Source of the DNA: Symsagittifera roscoffensis
Lineage: Eukaryota; Xenacoelomorpha; Acoela; Convolutidae
Assembly: GCF_963678635.1 (NCBI RefSeq)
Contig: NC_087066.1
Location: 44,565,624 to 44,629,623, forward strand
DNA length: 64,000 nucleotides
Direction of reading: 5' to 3'
Numbering within the stretch: position 1 is the first letter of the stretch; each line of letters opens with the position of its first letter. The notes below the pieces were generated by a model. It made no database searches, was not told where the DNA came from, and was given only the letters and a program-made list of their open reading frames with translations. A program made the position numbers and the translations under genes. Shown here piece after piece: positions 12,193-22,820 of the stretch.

Positions 12193-12633
12193 TTTTGGAA
12201 TAGTTTGAATATTTTTTTCTTATGATTAATTAAACCTATGTGTTTATAACTTCCTTCTATGAAAATCATTAAGAGGAATGTTGACTATGCAAAAAATTTT
12301 TTTGCTTATTTATTCTTTTACAAATTGTTTAAATTAGCGAAACTAGAAAGGTGAGAAAAATAACAAAAAGAAAAAAGATGTCTTTCTTATTGATTAAATG
12401 TCGTTAAGTTTAAAATGTTGTTGAAGTTTTGTACCTGAGGAGGTGATCAAAAACTTTGAGAAGTTTTATTAGGTTTTTAGTAGGTAGTGAAAAATTTTAA
12501 ATAAGCTGCAAAAAATAATGAAAAAGAGAAGTGCTATTTCCAAAATGTTTATGTTGAAGAAAATACAAAGTTTTAAGAATGTTGTAAAAGTGAAAGTAAC
12601 TCTCAAATAATTCTTTTAAAGTATTGGACTGGT

Positions 12634-12861
12634 CTAGAGAGAAGCATTCGAGAAGTCATTTGTTTTGTCGAAGCTTTTTTCTCCTTTTTTCGGGTTGGGG
12701 ATCGTCGGATTGCTTATTGGCTTTTGACAAGTGGGTTGAACATGGGGAATTTTTGGTGAAGTAAAGTCTGGAGGTTTAGGAACGAAAATACTGGTTTTAC
12801 TTTTCTTTATTGGATGGTTGGAGTTTTTCGAAGTTGTATCGACTTTCGGCTGAATGATCAA
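12634..12861 (-). pseudogene. A2 copy of the Pro/Ser/Lys-rich ORF
   Basis: A 75-codon counterpart of 6,157-6,384, ending KTNDFSNASL. Function unknown. Confidence 0.35.
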
Positions 12862-12888
12862 GCCAGATTTTGTCCTATGGCTTATTTA

Positions 12889-13194
12889 TTATTTTTCCTT
12901 GGGGAAATTTGGGGTATAAATTGAGAAACTATAATTGATTTTTTTTTCTGAGCGATAGGGGAGGGTTGTGACATTTATGTTATGCTTTTTTAAAGATGTC
13001 AAATGTGAGGGTATTTTATATTTTTGACCTAGAGTTGTTTTAGCTATAGCTTCAGATCTATTTGAAGTTAGCAATTCGTCGGCTATTGAACATGGCATTG
13101 GAATGGGGTGATGATTAAAACGACTGTGATTGGTTGATTTTGAACCATGTTCAAAATCAAAAAGAAAAATTTCAACCAGAAGTGATCTGAACAT
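12889..13194 (-). pseudogene. Element A possible pol C-terminal fragment
   Basis: A 101-codon minus-strand ORF whose second half, from TSLKKHNINVTTLPYRSEKK onward, is shared with A1 (6,409-6,699) and A3 (34,332-34,523). In A3 it lies about 1.2 kb downstream of the integrase catalytic region on the same strand. A pol C-terminal extension is therefore the simplest reading. No motif proves this. Confidence 0.35.
13134..13160. repeat. Perfect 12-bp palindrome with 3-nt loop
   Basis: TTGATTTTGAAC and GTTCAAAATCAA flank CAT, giving a perfect 12-bp inverted repeat. The A3 equivalent near 34,586 has a mismatch in the right arm, so the pairing is not fully conserved. Confidence 0.7.
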
Positions 13195-13896
13195 GATGAA
13201 CGTATTTAAAAAATTAGAGGCTTTCTAAAACTCAATTTCTCTAATATTCTAGATTGTGATATGAAAGTTTTAACATCTTTTCGTGGTTGATTTCGAAGTC
13301 GCGTTGTTCTGATTTTTCTTTTGTTTCTTGTATTAAAATTTTTGCTTCTCTCTTGCGATTAATTCTTTGTTTTTCAGTTATTTGTTTTTGTTAGTTTTTA
13401 CTAAAAGTAATGAATGAATTAAATGTTGTTTTCCCTGTTGATTATCAGTTTCTGCAAGTTCGTTTAGAAATTTTAGTCCTGGAAAGGAGTACAAATGTGG
13501 TAATTTGCCAAGAGCGTATTCTTTTGGAAAGTATGATATAAGATTATTCCTATGTTGTATTATTTATTTTTTAGTGTCAAGGAGTTTATATGTAACATAT
13601 GTGGGTTTTTTGTTTATTTGGTATAGTGCTTTGCGGATAGGTTAAAATGTTTTAGCCAAACTTTTTGGATAAATGTGAACGGAAAAATAATCCGTGAAAT
13701 CGGAACATAGACAGGCGGTACTGGACTAGTTTTTTGGATTGTTTTATGACCCAAGCCCGCTGATCAAAATTTTTTGAAAAACTTTGTGAAAAAAGAAGAA
13801 AAAAATTGCCAAAAATTCTCAAAACGTCTCCAGAGTTCTGTGAAACTGTACTGTAAGATGACACCAACCATATGTTAAGTGGTCTGGTAGCAAAAT

Positions 13897-13985
13897 ATCA
13901 GGCAAATTAAGTTGATTTTTTTCATCCTCAGGTTTCTTCCGCGTGTTTTGTTGGAGCTTAATCAATTTGCCTGATCCCCCAGCCA
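13897..13985. repeat. 12-bp inverted repeat flanking a splice-acceptor-like site
   Basis: ATCAGGCAAATT at 13,897-13,908 is the exact reverse complement of AATTTGCCTGAT at 13,974-13,985. The loop holds TTTTTTTCATCCTCAG followed by GTTTCTTCCGCG. The arrangement recurs in the later array units, with point changes in some copies. A second, diverged block of the same kind lies about 178 bp downstream in the long units (TTCATCCTCAG at 14,099-14,109). Confidence 0.6.
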
Positions 13986-14211
13986 CTTTTGGTGAAACTG
14001 AAAGCCAGTTCGCTTCCCGTCCGATAATTGACTTCGTTGCGTGACAGTATTGTTAAGTGGTCAGGTACGGTGATTTTTAGTGAGTTAACTTGAATTCTTT
14101 CATCCTCAGGTTTACTCCGTGTGTGTTGTTGGAGTTCAACTGACCTACTTAATTTTCCAACCCCATTGGTACTTAAGCGTAACGAAGCCGTCGCATAGGT
14201 CCCCTAAGTGT

Positions 14212-14442
14212 ATGGTATTCATTCTAGGAGCTAGTTCCTTGGATCACGCGCTCCAAAAACTTCCCGCTCCATCCCAGAAGCGCGTCAACGATACTTGCTT
14301 TACAAATCCAGCATTAAATTTGAGTTTTAACGCTAGGGACTCTAAGAAAACAATACACTACTACCTCCATCTCTACTTATGTCACCGTAACGACCTTGTA
14401 ATTTGGCACGACGCCATTAATAACTCAATAGGCACCGGGTAA
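14212..14442 (+). pseudogene. Array unit 1 ORF (MVFILGASS), truncated copy of the BEL leader ORF
   Basis: 76 codons from the first ATG. The frame is open further upstream without an ATG, back to the splice-acceptor-like site at 14,099-14,109, so the natural start may be in an upstream exon. It contains ILGASSLDHALQKLP and the segment VIWHDAINNSI. In the last array unit the same protein continues, after a frameshift, for another 100 or so residues (to 18,805). A very weak resemblance to an SGNH-hydrolase-like first block cannot be relied on, so the family is unknown. Confidence 0.4.
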
Positions 14443-14783
14443 CAATAACCGCAAGCTGAGTAGTGAGCAACTTGTCGATTTGTTATTAGGGTATAGGACA
14501 AATGTTTGTGCGATCGTATACTGTAGACGAAAAGGATCCGAGGATTTTGAGGAAAGTTTAGTTTCAACAGGTATTCTCGTTCTGAGTGTTGTCAGAGACT
14601 TTTAAAACTCTACATTCGTGCGTTAAATTTATATATGATGTCATACATGTTGAAACTTTTCCCGCAAACTAGCATCCGGTAGTTTTTCTCAATACCCAAA
14701 GTTTTTGGACAGTTCCTTTAGATATTCCCTGAAATATCTTACAATCAGTACTTAGACAATTTACTTGACATTTTTTCTCGATG

Positions 14784-15910
14784 CCAAAATTTTTGGATAA
14801 ACGTGAACGGAAAATTAATCCGTGAAATCGGAACATAGACAGGCGATACTGGACTAGTTTTTTGGATTGTTTCATGACTCAAACCCGCTGATCAAAATTT
14901 TTTGAAAAAATTTGTGAAAAAAGTAAAAAAAATTGCCAAAAATTCTCAAAACGTCTCCAGAATTCTGCGAAACTGTACTGTAACATGACATCAACCTTAT
15001 GTTAGGTGGTCTGGTAGCAAAAAATCAGGCAAAATAATTTGATTTTTTTCATCCTCAGGTTTCTTCCGCGTGTGTTGTTGGAACTTAATCAATTTGCCTG
15101 ATCCCCCACCCACCTTTGGTGAAACTGAAAGCCAGTTTGCTTCCCGTCCGATTATTGACTTCGTTTCGTGACAGTATTGTTAAGTGGTCAAGTACGGTGA
15201 TATTTAGTGAGTTAACTTGAATTCTTTCATCCTCAGGTTTACTCCGTGTGTGTTGTTGGAGTTCAACCGACCTACTTAATTTTCCAACCCCATTGGTACT
15301 TAAGCGTAACGAAGCCGTCGCATAGGTCCCCTAAGTGTATGGTATTCATTCTAGGAGCTAGTTCCTTGGATCACGCGCTCCAAAAACTTCCCGCTCCATC
15401 CCAGAAGCGCGTCAACGATACTTGCTTTACAAATCCAGGTTTAAATTTGAGTTTTAACGCTAGGGACTCTCAGAAAACAATACACTACTACCTCCATCTC
15501 TACTTGTCTCACCGTAACGACCATGTAATTACGCACAACGCCATTAATAACTCAATAGACACCGGGTAACAATAACCGCAAGCTGAGTAGTGAGCAACTT
15601 GTCAATTTGTTATTAAGGTATAGGACAAATGTTTGTGCGACCGTATACTGTAGACGGAACGGATCCGAGGATTTTGAGGAAAGTTTAGTTTCAACAGGTA
15701 TTCTCGTTCTGAATGTTGTCAGAGACTTTTAAAACTCTACATTCGTGCTTTAAATTTATATATGATGTCATACATGTTGAAACTTTTCCCGCAAGCTAGC
15801 ACCCGGTAATTTTTCTCAATACCCAAAATTTTTGGACAGTTCCTTTAGATATTCCCTGAGATATCTTACAATCAGTACTTAGACAATTTACTTGACATTT
15901 TTTCTCGATG
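14784..15910 (+). repeat. Tandem array unit 2 (1,127 bp)
   Basis: Full-length unit with the same block order as unit 1 and a few percent divergence by eye. Confidence 0.85.
15339..15569 (+). pseudogene. Array unit 2 ORF (MVFILGASS)
   Basis: A 76-codon counterpart of the unit 1 ORF, with VITHNAINNSID where unit 1 has VIWHDAINNSIG. The upstream frame is open to the splice-acceptor-like site. Family unknown. Confidence 0.4.
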
Positions 15911-16786
15911 CCAAAATTTTTGGATAAATGTAAACGGAAAATTAATCCGTGAAATGGGAACATAGACAGGCGGTACTGGACTAGTTTTTTGGTTTGTTTT
16001 ATGACTCAAACCCGCTGATCAAAATTTTTTGAAAAATTTTGTGAAAAAAGTAAAAAAAAATTGCCAAAAACTCTCAAAACGTCTCCAGAATTCTACGAAA
16101 CTGTACTGTAACATGACATCAACCTTATGTTAAGTGGTCTGGTAGCGAAAAATCAGGCAAATTAATTTGATTTTTTTCATCCTCAGGTTTCTTCCGCGTG
16201 TGTTGTTGGAACTTAATCAATTTGCCTGATCCCCCACCCACCTTTGGTGAAACTGAAAGCCAGTTTGCTTCCCGTCCGATTATTGACTTCGTTTCGTGAC
16301 AGTCAACGATCCAGGTTTAAATTTGAGTTTTAACGCTAGGGACTCTCAGAAAACAATACACTACTACCTTCATCTCTACTTGTCTCACCGTAACGACCTT
16401 GTAATTTGGCACGACGCCATTAATAACTCAATAGGCACCGGGTAACAAATACCGCAAGCTGAGTAGTGAGCAACTTGTCAATTTGTTATTAAGGTATAGG
16501 ACAAATGTTTGTGCGACCGTATACTGTAGACGGAACGGATCCGAGGATTTTGAAGAAAGTTTAGTTTCAACAGGTATTCTCGTTCTGAATGTTGTCAGAG
16601 ACTTTTAAAACTCTACATTCGTGCTTTAAATTTATATATGATGTCATACATGTTGAAACTTTTCCCGCAAGCTAGCACCCGGTTATTTTTCTCAATACCC
16701 AAAATTTTTGGACAGTTCCTTTAGATATTCCCTGAGATATCTTACAATCAGTACTTAGACAATTTACTTGACATTTTTTCTCGATG
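15911..16786 (+). repeat. Tandem array unit 3 (876 bp, deleted form)
   Basis: It lacks about 236 bp between CGTGACAGT and CAACGAT, and 15 bp more just after, relative to units 1 and 2. This removes the second splice-acceptor-like block and the ORF start. The break joins short shared bases. Units 3 and 4 carry the same deletion and are near-identical. Confidence 0.85.
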
Positions 16787-17662
16787 CCAAAATTTTTGGA
16801 TAAATGTGAACGGAAAATTAATCCGTGAAATGGGAACATAGACAGGCGGTACTGGACTAGTTTTTTGGTTTGTTTTATGACTCAAACCCGCTGATCAAAA
16901 TTTTTTGAAAAATTTTGTGAAAAAAGTAAAAAAAAATTGCCAAAAACTCTCAAAACGTCTCCAGAATTCTACGAAACTGTACTGTAACATGACATCAACC
17001 TTATGTTAAGTGGTCTGGTAGCGAAAAATCAGGCAAATTAATTTGATTTTTTTCATCCTCAGGTTTCTTCCGCGTGTGTTGTTGGAACTTAATCAATTTG
17101 CCTGATCCCCCACCCACCTTTGGTGAAACTGAAAGCCAGTTTGCTTCCCGTCCGATTATTGACTTCGTTTCGTGACAGTCAACGATCCAGGTTTAAATTT
17201 GAGTTTTAACGCTAGGGACTCTCAGAAAACAATACACTACTACCTTCATCTCTACTTGTCTCACCGTAACGACCTTGTAATTTGGCACGACGCCATTAAT
17301 AACTCAATAGGCACCGGGTAACAAATACCGCAAGCTGAGTAGTGAGCAACTTGTCAATTTGTTATTAAGGTATAGGACAAATGTTTGTGCGACCGTATAC
17401 TGTAGACGGAACGGATCCGAGGATTTTGAAGAAAGTTTAGTTTCAACAGGTATTCTCGTTCTGAATGTTGTCAGAGACTTTTAAAACTCTACATTCGTGC
17501 TTTAAATTTATATATGATGTCATACATGTTGAAACTTTTCCCGCAAGCTAGCACCCGGTTATTTTTCTCAATACCCAAAATTTTTGGACAGTTCCTTTAG
17601 ATATTCCCTGAGATATCTTACAATCAGTACTTAGACAATTTACTTGACATTTTTTCTCGATG
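16787..17662 (+). repeat. Tandem array unit 4 (876 bp, deleted form)
   Basis: The same length and the same internal deletion as unit 3, which shows that one unit was copied after the deletion happened. Confidence 0.85.
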
Positions 17663-18608
17663 CCAAAATTTTTGGATAAATGTGAACGGAAAATTAATCC
17701 GTGAAATCGGAACATAGACAGGCGATACTGGACTAGTTTTTTGGATTGTTTCATGACTCAAACCCGCTGATCAAAATTTTTTGAAAAAATTTGTGAAAAA
17801 AGTAAAAAAAATTGCCAAAAATTCTCAAAACGTCTCCAGAATTCTGCGAAACTGTACTGTAACATGACATTAACCTTAAGTTAAGTGGTCTGGAAGCAAA
17901 AAATCAGGCAAATTAATCTGATTTTTTTCATCCTCAGGTTTCTTCCTCGTGTGTTGTTGGAACTTAATCAATTTACCTGATCCCCCACCCACCTTTGGTG
18001 AAACTGGAAGCCAGTTTGCTTCCCGTCCGATTATTGACTTCGTTTCGTGACAGTATTGTTAAGTGGTCAAGTACGGTGATATTTATTGAGTTAACTTGAA
18101 TTCTTTCATCCTCAGGTTTACTCCCTGTGTGTTGTTGGAGTTCAACCGACCTACTTAATTTTCCAACCCCATTGGTACTTAAGCGTAACGAAGCCGTCGC
18201 ATAGGTCTTTAAGTGTATGGTATTCATTCTAGGAGCTAGTTTCTTGGATTACACGCTCCAAAAACTTCCCGCTGCGTCCCAGAAGCGCGTCAACGATACT
18301 TGCTTTACAAATCCAGGTTTAAATTTGAGTTTTAACGCTAGGGACTCTCAGAAAACTATACACTACTACCTTCATCTCTACTTGTCTCACCGTAACGACC
18401 ATGTAATTACGCACGACGCCATTAATAACTCAATAGACACCGGGTAACAATAACCGCAAGCTGAGTAGTGAGCAATTTGTCAATTTGTTATTAAGGTATA
18501 GGACAAATGTTTGTGCGACCGTATACTGTAGACGGAACGGATCCGAGGATATTGAGGAAAATTTAGTTTCAACAGGTATTCTGGTTCTGAATGTTGTCAG
18601 AGACTTTA
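17663..18608 (+). repeat. Tandem array unit 5 (partial), merging into the BEL element
   Basis: This unit has the full-length form but departs from the others at GTCAGAGACTTT. Units 1-4 switch there to TAAAACTCTACATTCG, while this unit continues an open frame. It is therefore the copy still attached to the BEL/Pao element, and the upstream units are rearranged derivatives of its 5' region. Confidence 0.8.
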
Positions 18609-18805
18609 TCTCTAAGCGTAAGGCTAAGGACCAGGTACTAACTGAGAAGTACAAACAGCTTCACCAGACACCTTCACTTGAGTTAAATAATCTCTACCTT
18701 CTAAGGCATTTTAGCGCTAATCTTAACGTCCTTAAGACTCGTAAGAAGCAAAACCGCTTACCACTCAAAACTCGGAAAGCTATTAAAAAAAAGGATTCAG
18801 GCTGA
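18217..18805 (+). pseudogene. BEL element leader ORF, frameshifted (unknown family)
   Basis: Two frames make up one gene: 18,217-18,447 (MVFILGASFLDYTL...) and 18,485-18,805 (MLLRYRTNVCATVYCRRNGS... to a basic tail with KTRKKQNRLPLKTRKAIKKK). The intervening stop and frame change also occur in units 1 and 2, so the break may be ancestral. The highly basic C-terminus suggests nucleic-acid binding. It lies upstream of gag on the same strand. No homologous family can be named with confidence. Confidence 0.45.
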
Positions 18806-18951
18806 AGATTTGAGACGTCAAGTTCCCCCATCTTGTAAACTAATGTTGATATATTAATGTAAATCTAAGTACGTATCAAAACAGTATCTCATTTTATTAA
18901 TTGTTTTCTTTTTGGTTAGCATCCGCAAAACATTGTTAACTTGTGAAAAAC

Positions 18952-19116
18952 ATGGACGACAAATTCCACAGTAAGGTACGCAAGTTATTTGAAACCCGTC
19001 TAAGTTTAGAAAATGAGCTGCTTAAAGGTCACTCATTATTACTTGAGTACATTGAGAACAAGAGTCGCATTGCGCAAAAATTGATAATGCTGTTCACAAT
19101 AAAAAATTGCTTTTAA
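18952..19116 (+). pseudogene. BEL gag N-terminus
   Basis: The ATG follows GTGAAAAAC and opens a 54-codon frame, MDDKFHSKVRKLFETRLSLE..., a charged helical start like those of BEL-type gag proteins. A frameshift near 19,080 throws the frame into a stop. The following frame continues as charged sequence to about 19,210. Confidence 0.6.
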
Positions 19117-19760
19117 AAAAGCTGTTGACGTTAATGAGCAATTAATTAGGTTGGCAAAAAAACCGGAAAACACTGAAAAAATTATTGCTCAGCAAGACTT
19201 TTGGCGCTAGAAAAAAATCAAAATGAACGATAAAATAATACATGAAGCTCAGAGTTACAAGATGAGCCTTGAACCTTTGTAATTTTCAGCAGCCGGCATA
19301 ACAGGGAGCAAAAGATCTTTATAACAAACTAGGTCTGAGACATCCTCACGCTCGCAAAAAACAAGAGATTCAGATGCACGAGTATCTGACAACAAGTCTA
19401 AGGTCTCTAATAAGCCTAAGGAAAGTACAAAACGTGAGTCACATAAGTCTGATAAATCTGCTTCCACTCGTCATAGCTCGACTGTTCTTACTATGTCATC
19501 AAGTGAGAAACGGCATGAGTTAGCTTTGGTAACACGACGCCACGAGGAGCTGGAAAGGCAGTATTAAGTATCTATAAGACTTAAAGAACAAGAAAACCGT
19601 CTTAAGATCGAACAAAGTCAGCTGGAACTAGAGAAATTGGCTGAACGTCATAAAAAGAAACTAATTGAAATGGAAATGAAAGCAATTGAACTTGAGGATA
19701 ATTCATCTGAGGTTAGCGAGAAGATAGCGGTCGACAGGAGTAAGTCGACCTGTTTCAAAA
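19117..19760 (+). pseudogene. BEL gag coiled-coil region (fragmented)
   Basis: Read in shifting plus-strand frames, this region encodes runs rich in Glu, Lys, Arg and Leu. An example is SSEKRHELALVTRRHEELER around 19,500-19,560, followed after a stop by a heptad-like stretch with LKIEQSQLELEKLAERHKKK. Long coiled coils precede the capsid segment in BEL gag. At least three frameshifts or stops break it. Confidence 0.5.
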
Positions 19761-19981
19761 GTAGCAACCGATTGGACTAATAATTGGGTAGACTCTGTTA
19801 GTTCACAAGCACCTCCTGACGTTGTTAGTGCGCCAGCTTTGCTGGCCTTCACTCCTGTACCAATTTCGTCAGAACCGACGACTTCCACACACCTCGCTCA
19901 TGCAACAAACACAAGTTATAGTCATAACCATGAGCACACTGACTTGAGTGACCCTGGAATCCATAGTTTGGACATTGAGGT

Positions 19982-20500
19982 ATGCCTCAATTTTGCAGTG
20001 CAAGACTTTTGCCATTGCAAGTTTCTGTTCCATCTGTCTCATTCCCAGTTAACAATATGCAATCTAGTGCACACGTGTTACCACCACCGTCCGTTGTTCC
20101 TTTACGGACCATGAGTTCACACATAACTAATGGTAGCTTTGCCATCGGGCAACCGGAATCATTACATGTCCCAATGTTACCGGCACAACCCGGTTCTGGT
20201 TTTGTTTCTTTGTCACCTGCAATTGCTGTTGGTGGCTTCTCATCTTTAAGAGTAAACCCAACGCCAGTTTTCTTTTCGGCACCTAATTGCCATGCAGCGC
20301 CAGTTCAGACGCAACAAAATATTTCCTTTGAACCGCATACTGTGTCATCTAATATCAATGATTACTACACAAGTGATGCAAACTTATGGCGACTGGCAGC
20401 TACAACTCCAATCGTCACGCCTGCTCAGTGTTGTAATGCTGGAAACACTTTTTTAAATGTGACAACTGTTGTCCCACCGCCGCCCCGTATACTATTGGTG
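19982..20500 (+). pseudogene. BEL gag proline/serine-rich linker
   Basis: A plus-strand frame from 19,982, of which about the first 165 codons look genuine (VLPPPSVVPLRTM, PGSGFVSLSP, NVTTVVPPPP). After about 20,500 it runs out of frame with the next conserved block. Disordered P/S/T/V composition and no domain. It links the coiled coil to the capsid-like segment. Confidence 0.5.
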
Positions 20501-20505
20501 GGACT

Positions 20506-21020
20506 GTGTATTTTAATTCTCCGACAGCTCATCCGCAACCTGTTCCGCACTTTGTCAATTATACTAATACTGGTTATCAGCCAGTCAACGAAGACTACGC
20601 ACCGTCTTCGGCTTATCCAAACCAAGGTTGTTCATCGGATTGGCCTCTCTCCGCTCGTGAATTGGCGGAATTATTGATGCATAGCCGCAAAGATTATCTT
20701 CCTGAATGGAAGTTAGCCCAATTTTTACGGTCACCCGTTAAACTGGCACGAATGGTTTGGCCAGTTTAAGTCCACCGTTGATTCCGCTGTTCTCAACGAT
20801 GATACAAAACTGACATACTTAAAAACACTCGTCACAGGCAAAGCAAAAACCGCAATTGCGGAGTTTAGTTATAGTGGCGTTATGTACAAGGATGCACTGG
20901 CCACCTTGAAACGGAAGTTTGGGCAACCACATGCCATTGTTGGTGCGTATCTTGATAAGCTGAATACTTTTCCTCCACTTAAGATGCACAATTCGGAAAA
21001 TGTCATTAGTTCTCCTCTGC
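20506..21020 (+). pseudogene. BEL gag capsid-like segment (DUF1759-type)
   Basis: The frame from 20,506 carries LSARELAELLMHSRKDYLP and the start of the capsid-like domain. A frameshift near 20,730 moves the reading to another frame, which holds WHEWFGQFKSTVDSAV, LKTLVTGKAKTAIAEF and ALATLKRKFGQPHAIVGAYL. This pattern (FxSAV, L...L.G.A...I, L..+FG.P..I...Y) is the DUF1759 signature of BEL/Pao gag. It is thought to act as the capsid-forming part. A stop near 21,036 ends it. Confidence 0.7.
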
Positions 21021-21051
21021 CATATCTGGCCTCGTAGCAGTTTTCAAATCA

Positions 21052-21366
21052 TTGTCTTTCAACGATGATCTAAAGAGTGTTAACCTGTTAAACCAAGTTG
21101 TTAGTAAAATTCCGTCTAAACTCAAGGAAGCTTGGTCAATGCATACTGTTAGGCATAATTGGCAGCGACCAACACTCTTAGACTTTAATAACAGGTTGAA
21201 AGAGAAAGCCGAGGGGCATGAAAGATTACGTGTACTCAAGTCTAAGGCAAAAAACGAGGAAGCAGTTAAACCAAAAACAACCAAAGTTTTTGCAGCCAAT
21301 AGCCAGATAACTAGTATGGCTCAGGATAAGTCTGAGTTTCCGCCGTGCGTTTTGTGTAAGGGGTAG
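21052..21366 (+). pseudogene. BEL gag C-terminal part leading to the zinc knuckles
   Basis: A 104-codon frame with VSKIPSKLKEAW and TLLDFNNRLKEKAE, typical of the stretch after the DUF1759 segment. It ends in FPPCVLCKG, the first half of a zinc-binding motif, then a TAG. The motif resumes in the same frame as SHALWIC in the next ORF. Confidence 0.65.
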
Positions 21367-21373
21367 TCACGCA

Positions 21374-22213
21374 TTGTGGATCTGTGCCGTTTTCAAGGAA
21401 AAGAATGCTACTCAGCGAGCAAAATACGTAGCTGAACAGAAACGTTGCTTCACTTGCCTCAATGGCAATCATAGTTTCCCGCAATGTTCTAGAGCTAAAA
21501 AGTGCCCGAAGCCAGAGTGTGATAGCACAAATAATGTCTTGCTCCACGGAGCCGAAAAAATATCTCCTCGGAGGGAAAATTCAAACGTGTCGAATAAGGC
21601 TGGAACAAACAAATCCAAGGAGAATACAAACACTTCCACGCATGCCGCTATTAGTGATGTACATGACATTGAATCATTTTATGGGTTGTTGCCAATTGCA
21701 ACACTTGGTGTATCCTCGGATGTAACCAGTCTCCCGACGTTGGTTCTTTGTGATAGTGCATCGACTCACTCCTGGGTGTCCTCGTCACTCGTTAACCGTC
21801 TCCGCTTAGTAGGGGAGCCCGTTAACTTGTCAATTAGTGGTTTCAATTCAACCACCGTTGTTGAGACTCAGAGGGTCAAGTTTACAGTTTCCTCCGAGCC
21901 GAATAATAGTGATTTTGTATTTTCTCTCTGTGCATTTGTTAAAGACAGTTTTCCGATTGGTTCCGAACTAATCAATATTGCTAATTGGCAGGATAAAAAT
22001 CCACAATTAGCACCAATTAAGCCCACTCAATATACTTGTGAGGACGTTGAAGTTATTATAGGACAAAACTACTACCACGCCGTTAGACCCATTGAGTTCA
22101 TCTTGGGAGATGATAAAAATTCACCGTGTTCCGTTCGCCTACCGATACTTTGGGTCATAAGTGGTCCGTTGCCGCCGTCCGTTCGTTCTACTTCTTCGTG
22201 TTTCAAGTGTTGA
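21374..22213 (+). pseudogene. BEL zinc knuckle and aspartic protease, copy 1
   Basis: 279 codons. Residues 25-38 form a CX2CX4HX4C knuckle (CFTCLNGNHSFPQC), followed by KCPKPEC and a LLH segment typical of BEL proteins. The protease active site is LVLCDSASTHSWVSSSLV, with catalytic Asp at about residue 127. This is the retropepsin of Pao-type elements (peptidase A17/DUF1758 region), which cleaves the polyprotein. The frame is open to 22,213, where a stop interrupts the approach to RT. From 21,481 onward the sequence is part of the 3,023-bp tandem duplication. Confidence 0.8.
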
Positions 22214-22253
22214 AGATTCTTCTCTGACCGACCAGACAAAATCCTAGTACGAG

Positions 22254-22703
22254 TTGGAATCTTATGATGCTTTCAAACAAGTCGATGCCCGTTCCGCCAC
22301 GGATAAACATGCTTTATCCATCCTAAACTCTGAAACCGTTCACAATGGCGAAAAATACATTGTGCCTATGCTTTGGATTGATAGTAATGTCACTCTACCA
22401 AACAACTATTACTCGTCACTCGCCCAATTTAAAACATTTGAGAGAAGGTTAAGTAAAGACCCTGAGCTGCGCGAAAGATACGCAGACACAATTAGAGAAG
22501 ACATTAGGAAAGGCTATGTCGTTACCGTCGAACCGCATGATCCACGTAAGCGTTTCAATCGCGAGTGGTATCTTCCGCATCATCCCGTCGTAAATCCGAA
22601 TAAGCCAGTTAAGGTGCGCCGAGTCCTCAATGGGGCTTCTAAATTTCACGAACCATCCTTAAATATGTCCTTATTGGTGGGTCCGGACCTACTCCAAATT
22701 TAA
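22254..22703 (+). pseudogene. BEL reverse transcriptase N-terminal part, copy 1
   Basis: 149 codons with the Pao RT entry segment: LAQFKTFERRLSKDPELRER, then WYLPHHPVVNPNKPVKVRRV and LNGASKFHEPSLN, which precede the polymerase palm. It ends at a TAA within LLVGPDLLQI. The motif A region follows in another frame (YAFSADIG at about 22,738-22,760) and is interrupted by a stop. Confidence 0.8.
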
Positions 22704-22820
22704 TTTTTGTACTTTTGCGATTCCGTCAACACAAGTACGCCTTCTCCGCGGATATAGGGGTTATGTTGTAGACAATGTCCAAGTAGGAGTCCTCGCCCGC
22801 GATCAAATTTCACTCCGTTT

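Larger units (their letters stand above)
6554..13655 (-). mobile_element. Element A copy 2 (A2), 3' half
   Basis: A near-identical copy of A1, joined to it head to tail. It begins with CCGACCGGTTCTTGTGG, the same sequence that opens A3 at 28,869, so this is probably close to the true 3' boundary of the element. It continues past the point where A1 stops and ends at 13,655, where the matching sequence in A3 (35,107) goes on into the integrase. Small deletions distinguish it, for example about 45 bp at 11,735 and about 75 bp near 8,918. Confidence 0.75.
13656..14783 (+). repeat. Tandem array unit 1 (1,128 bp)
   Basis: The unit runs from CCAAACTTTTTGGATAAATG to the next occurrence of that sequence. 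It contains, in order, an AT-rich block, two related blocks with TTTCATCCTCAG (3' splice-site-like), an ORF beginning MVFILGASS, and a 3' block ending TTTTTTCTCGATG. Element A2 ends exactly where this unit begins. Confidence 0.85.

Noticed and set aside
13656-17662. CRISPR-like or satellite array
   Set aside because: Units are about 0.9-1.1 kb, contiguous, without spacers, and contain retroelement leader and ORF sequence. Not CRISPR and not a simple satellite.
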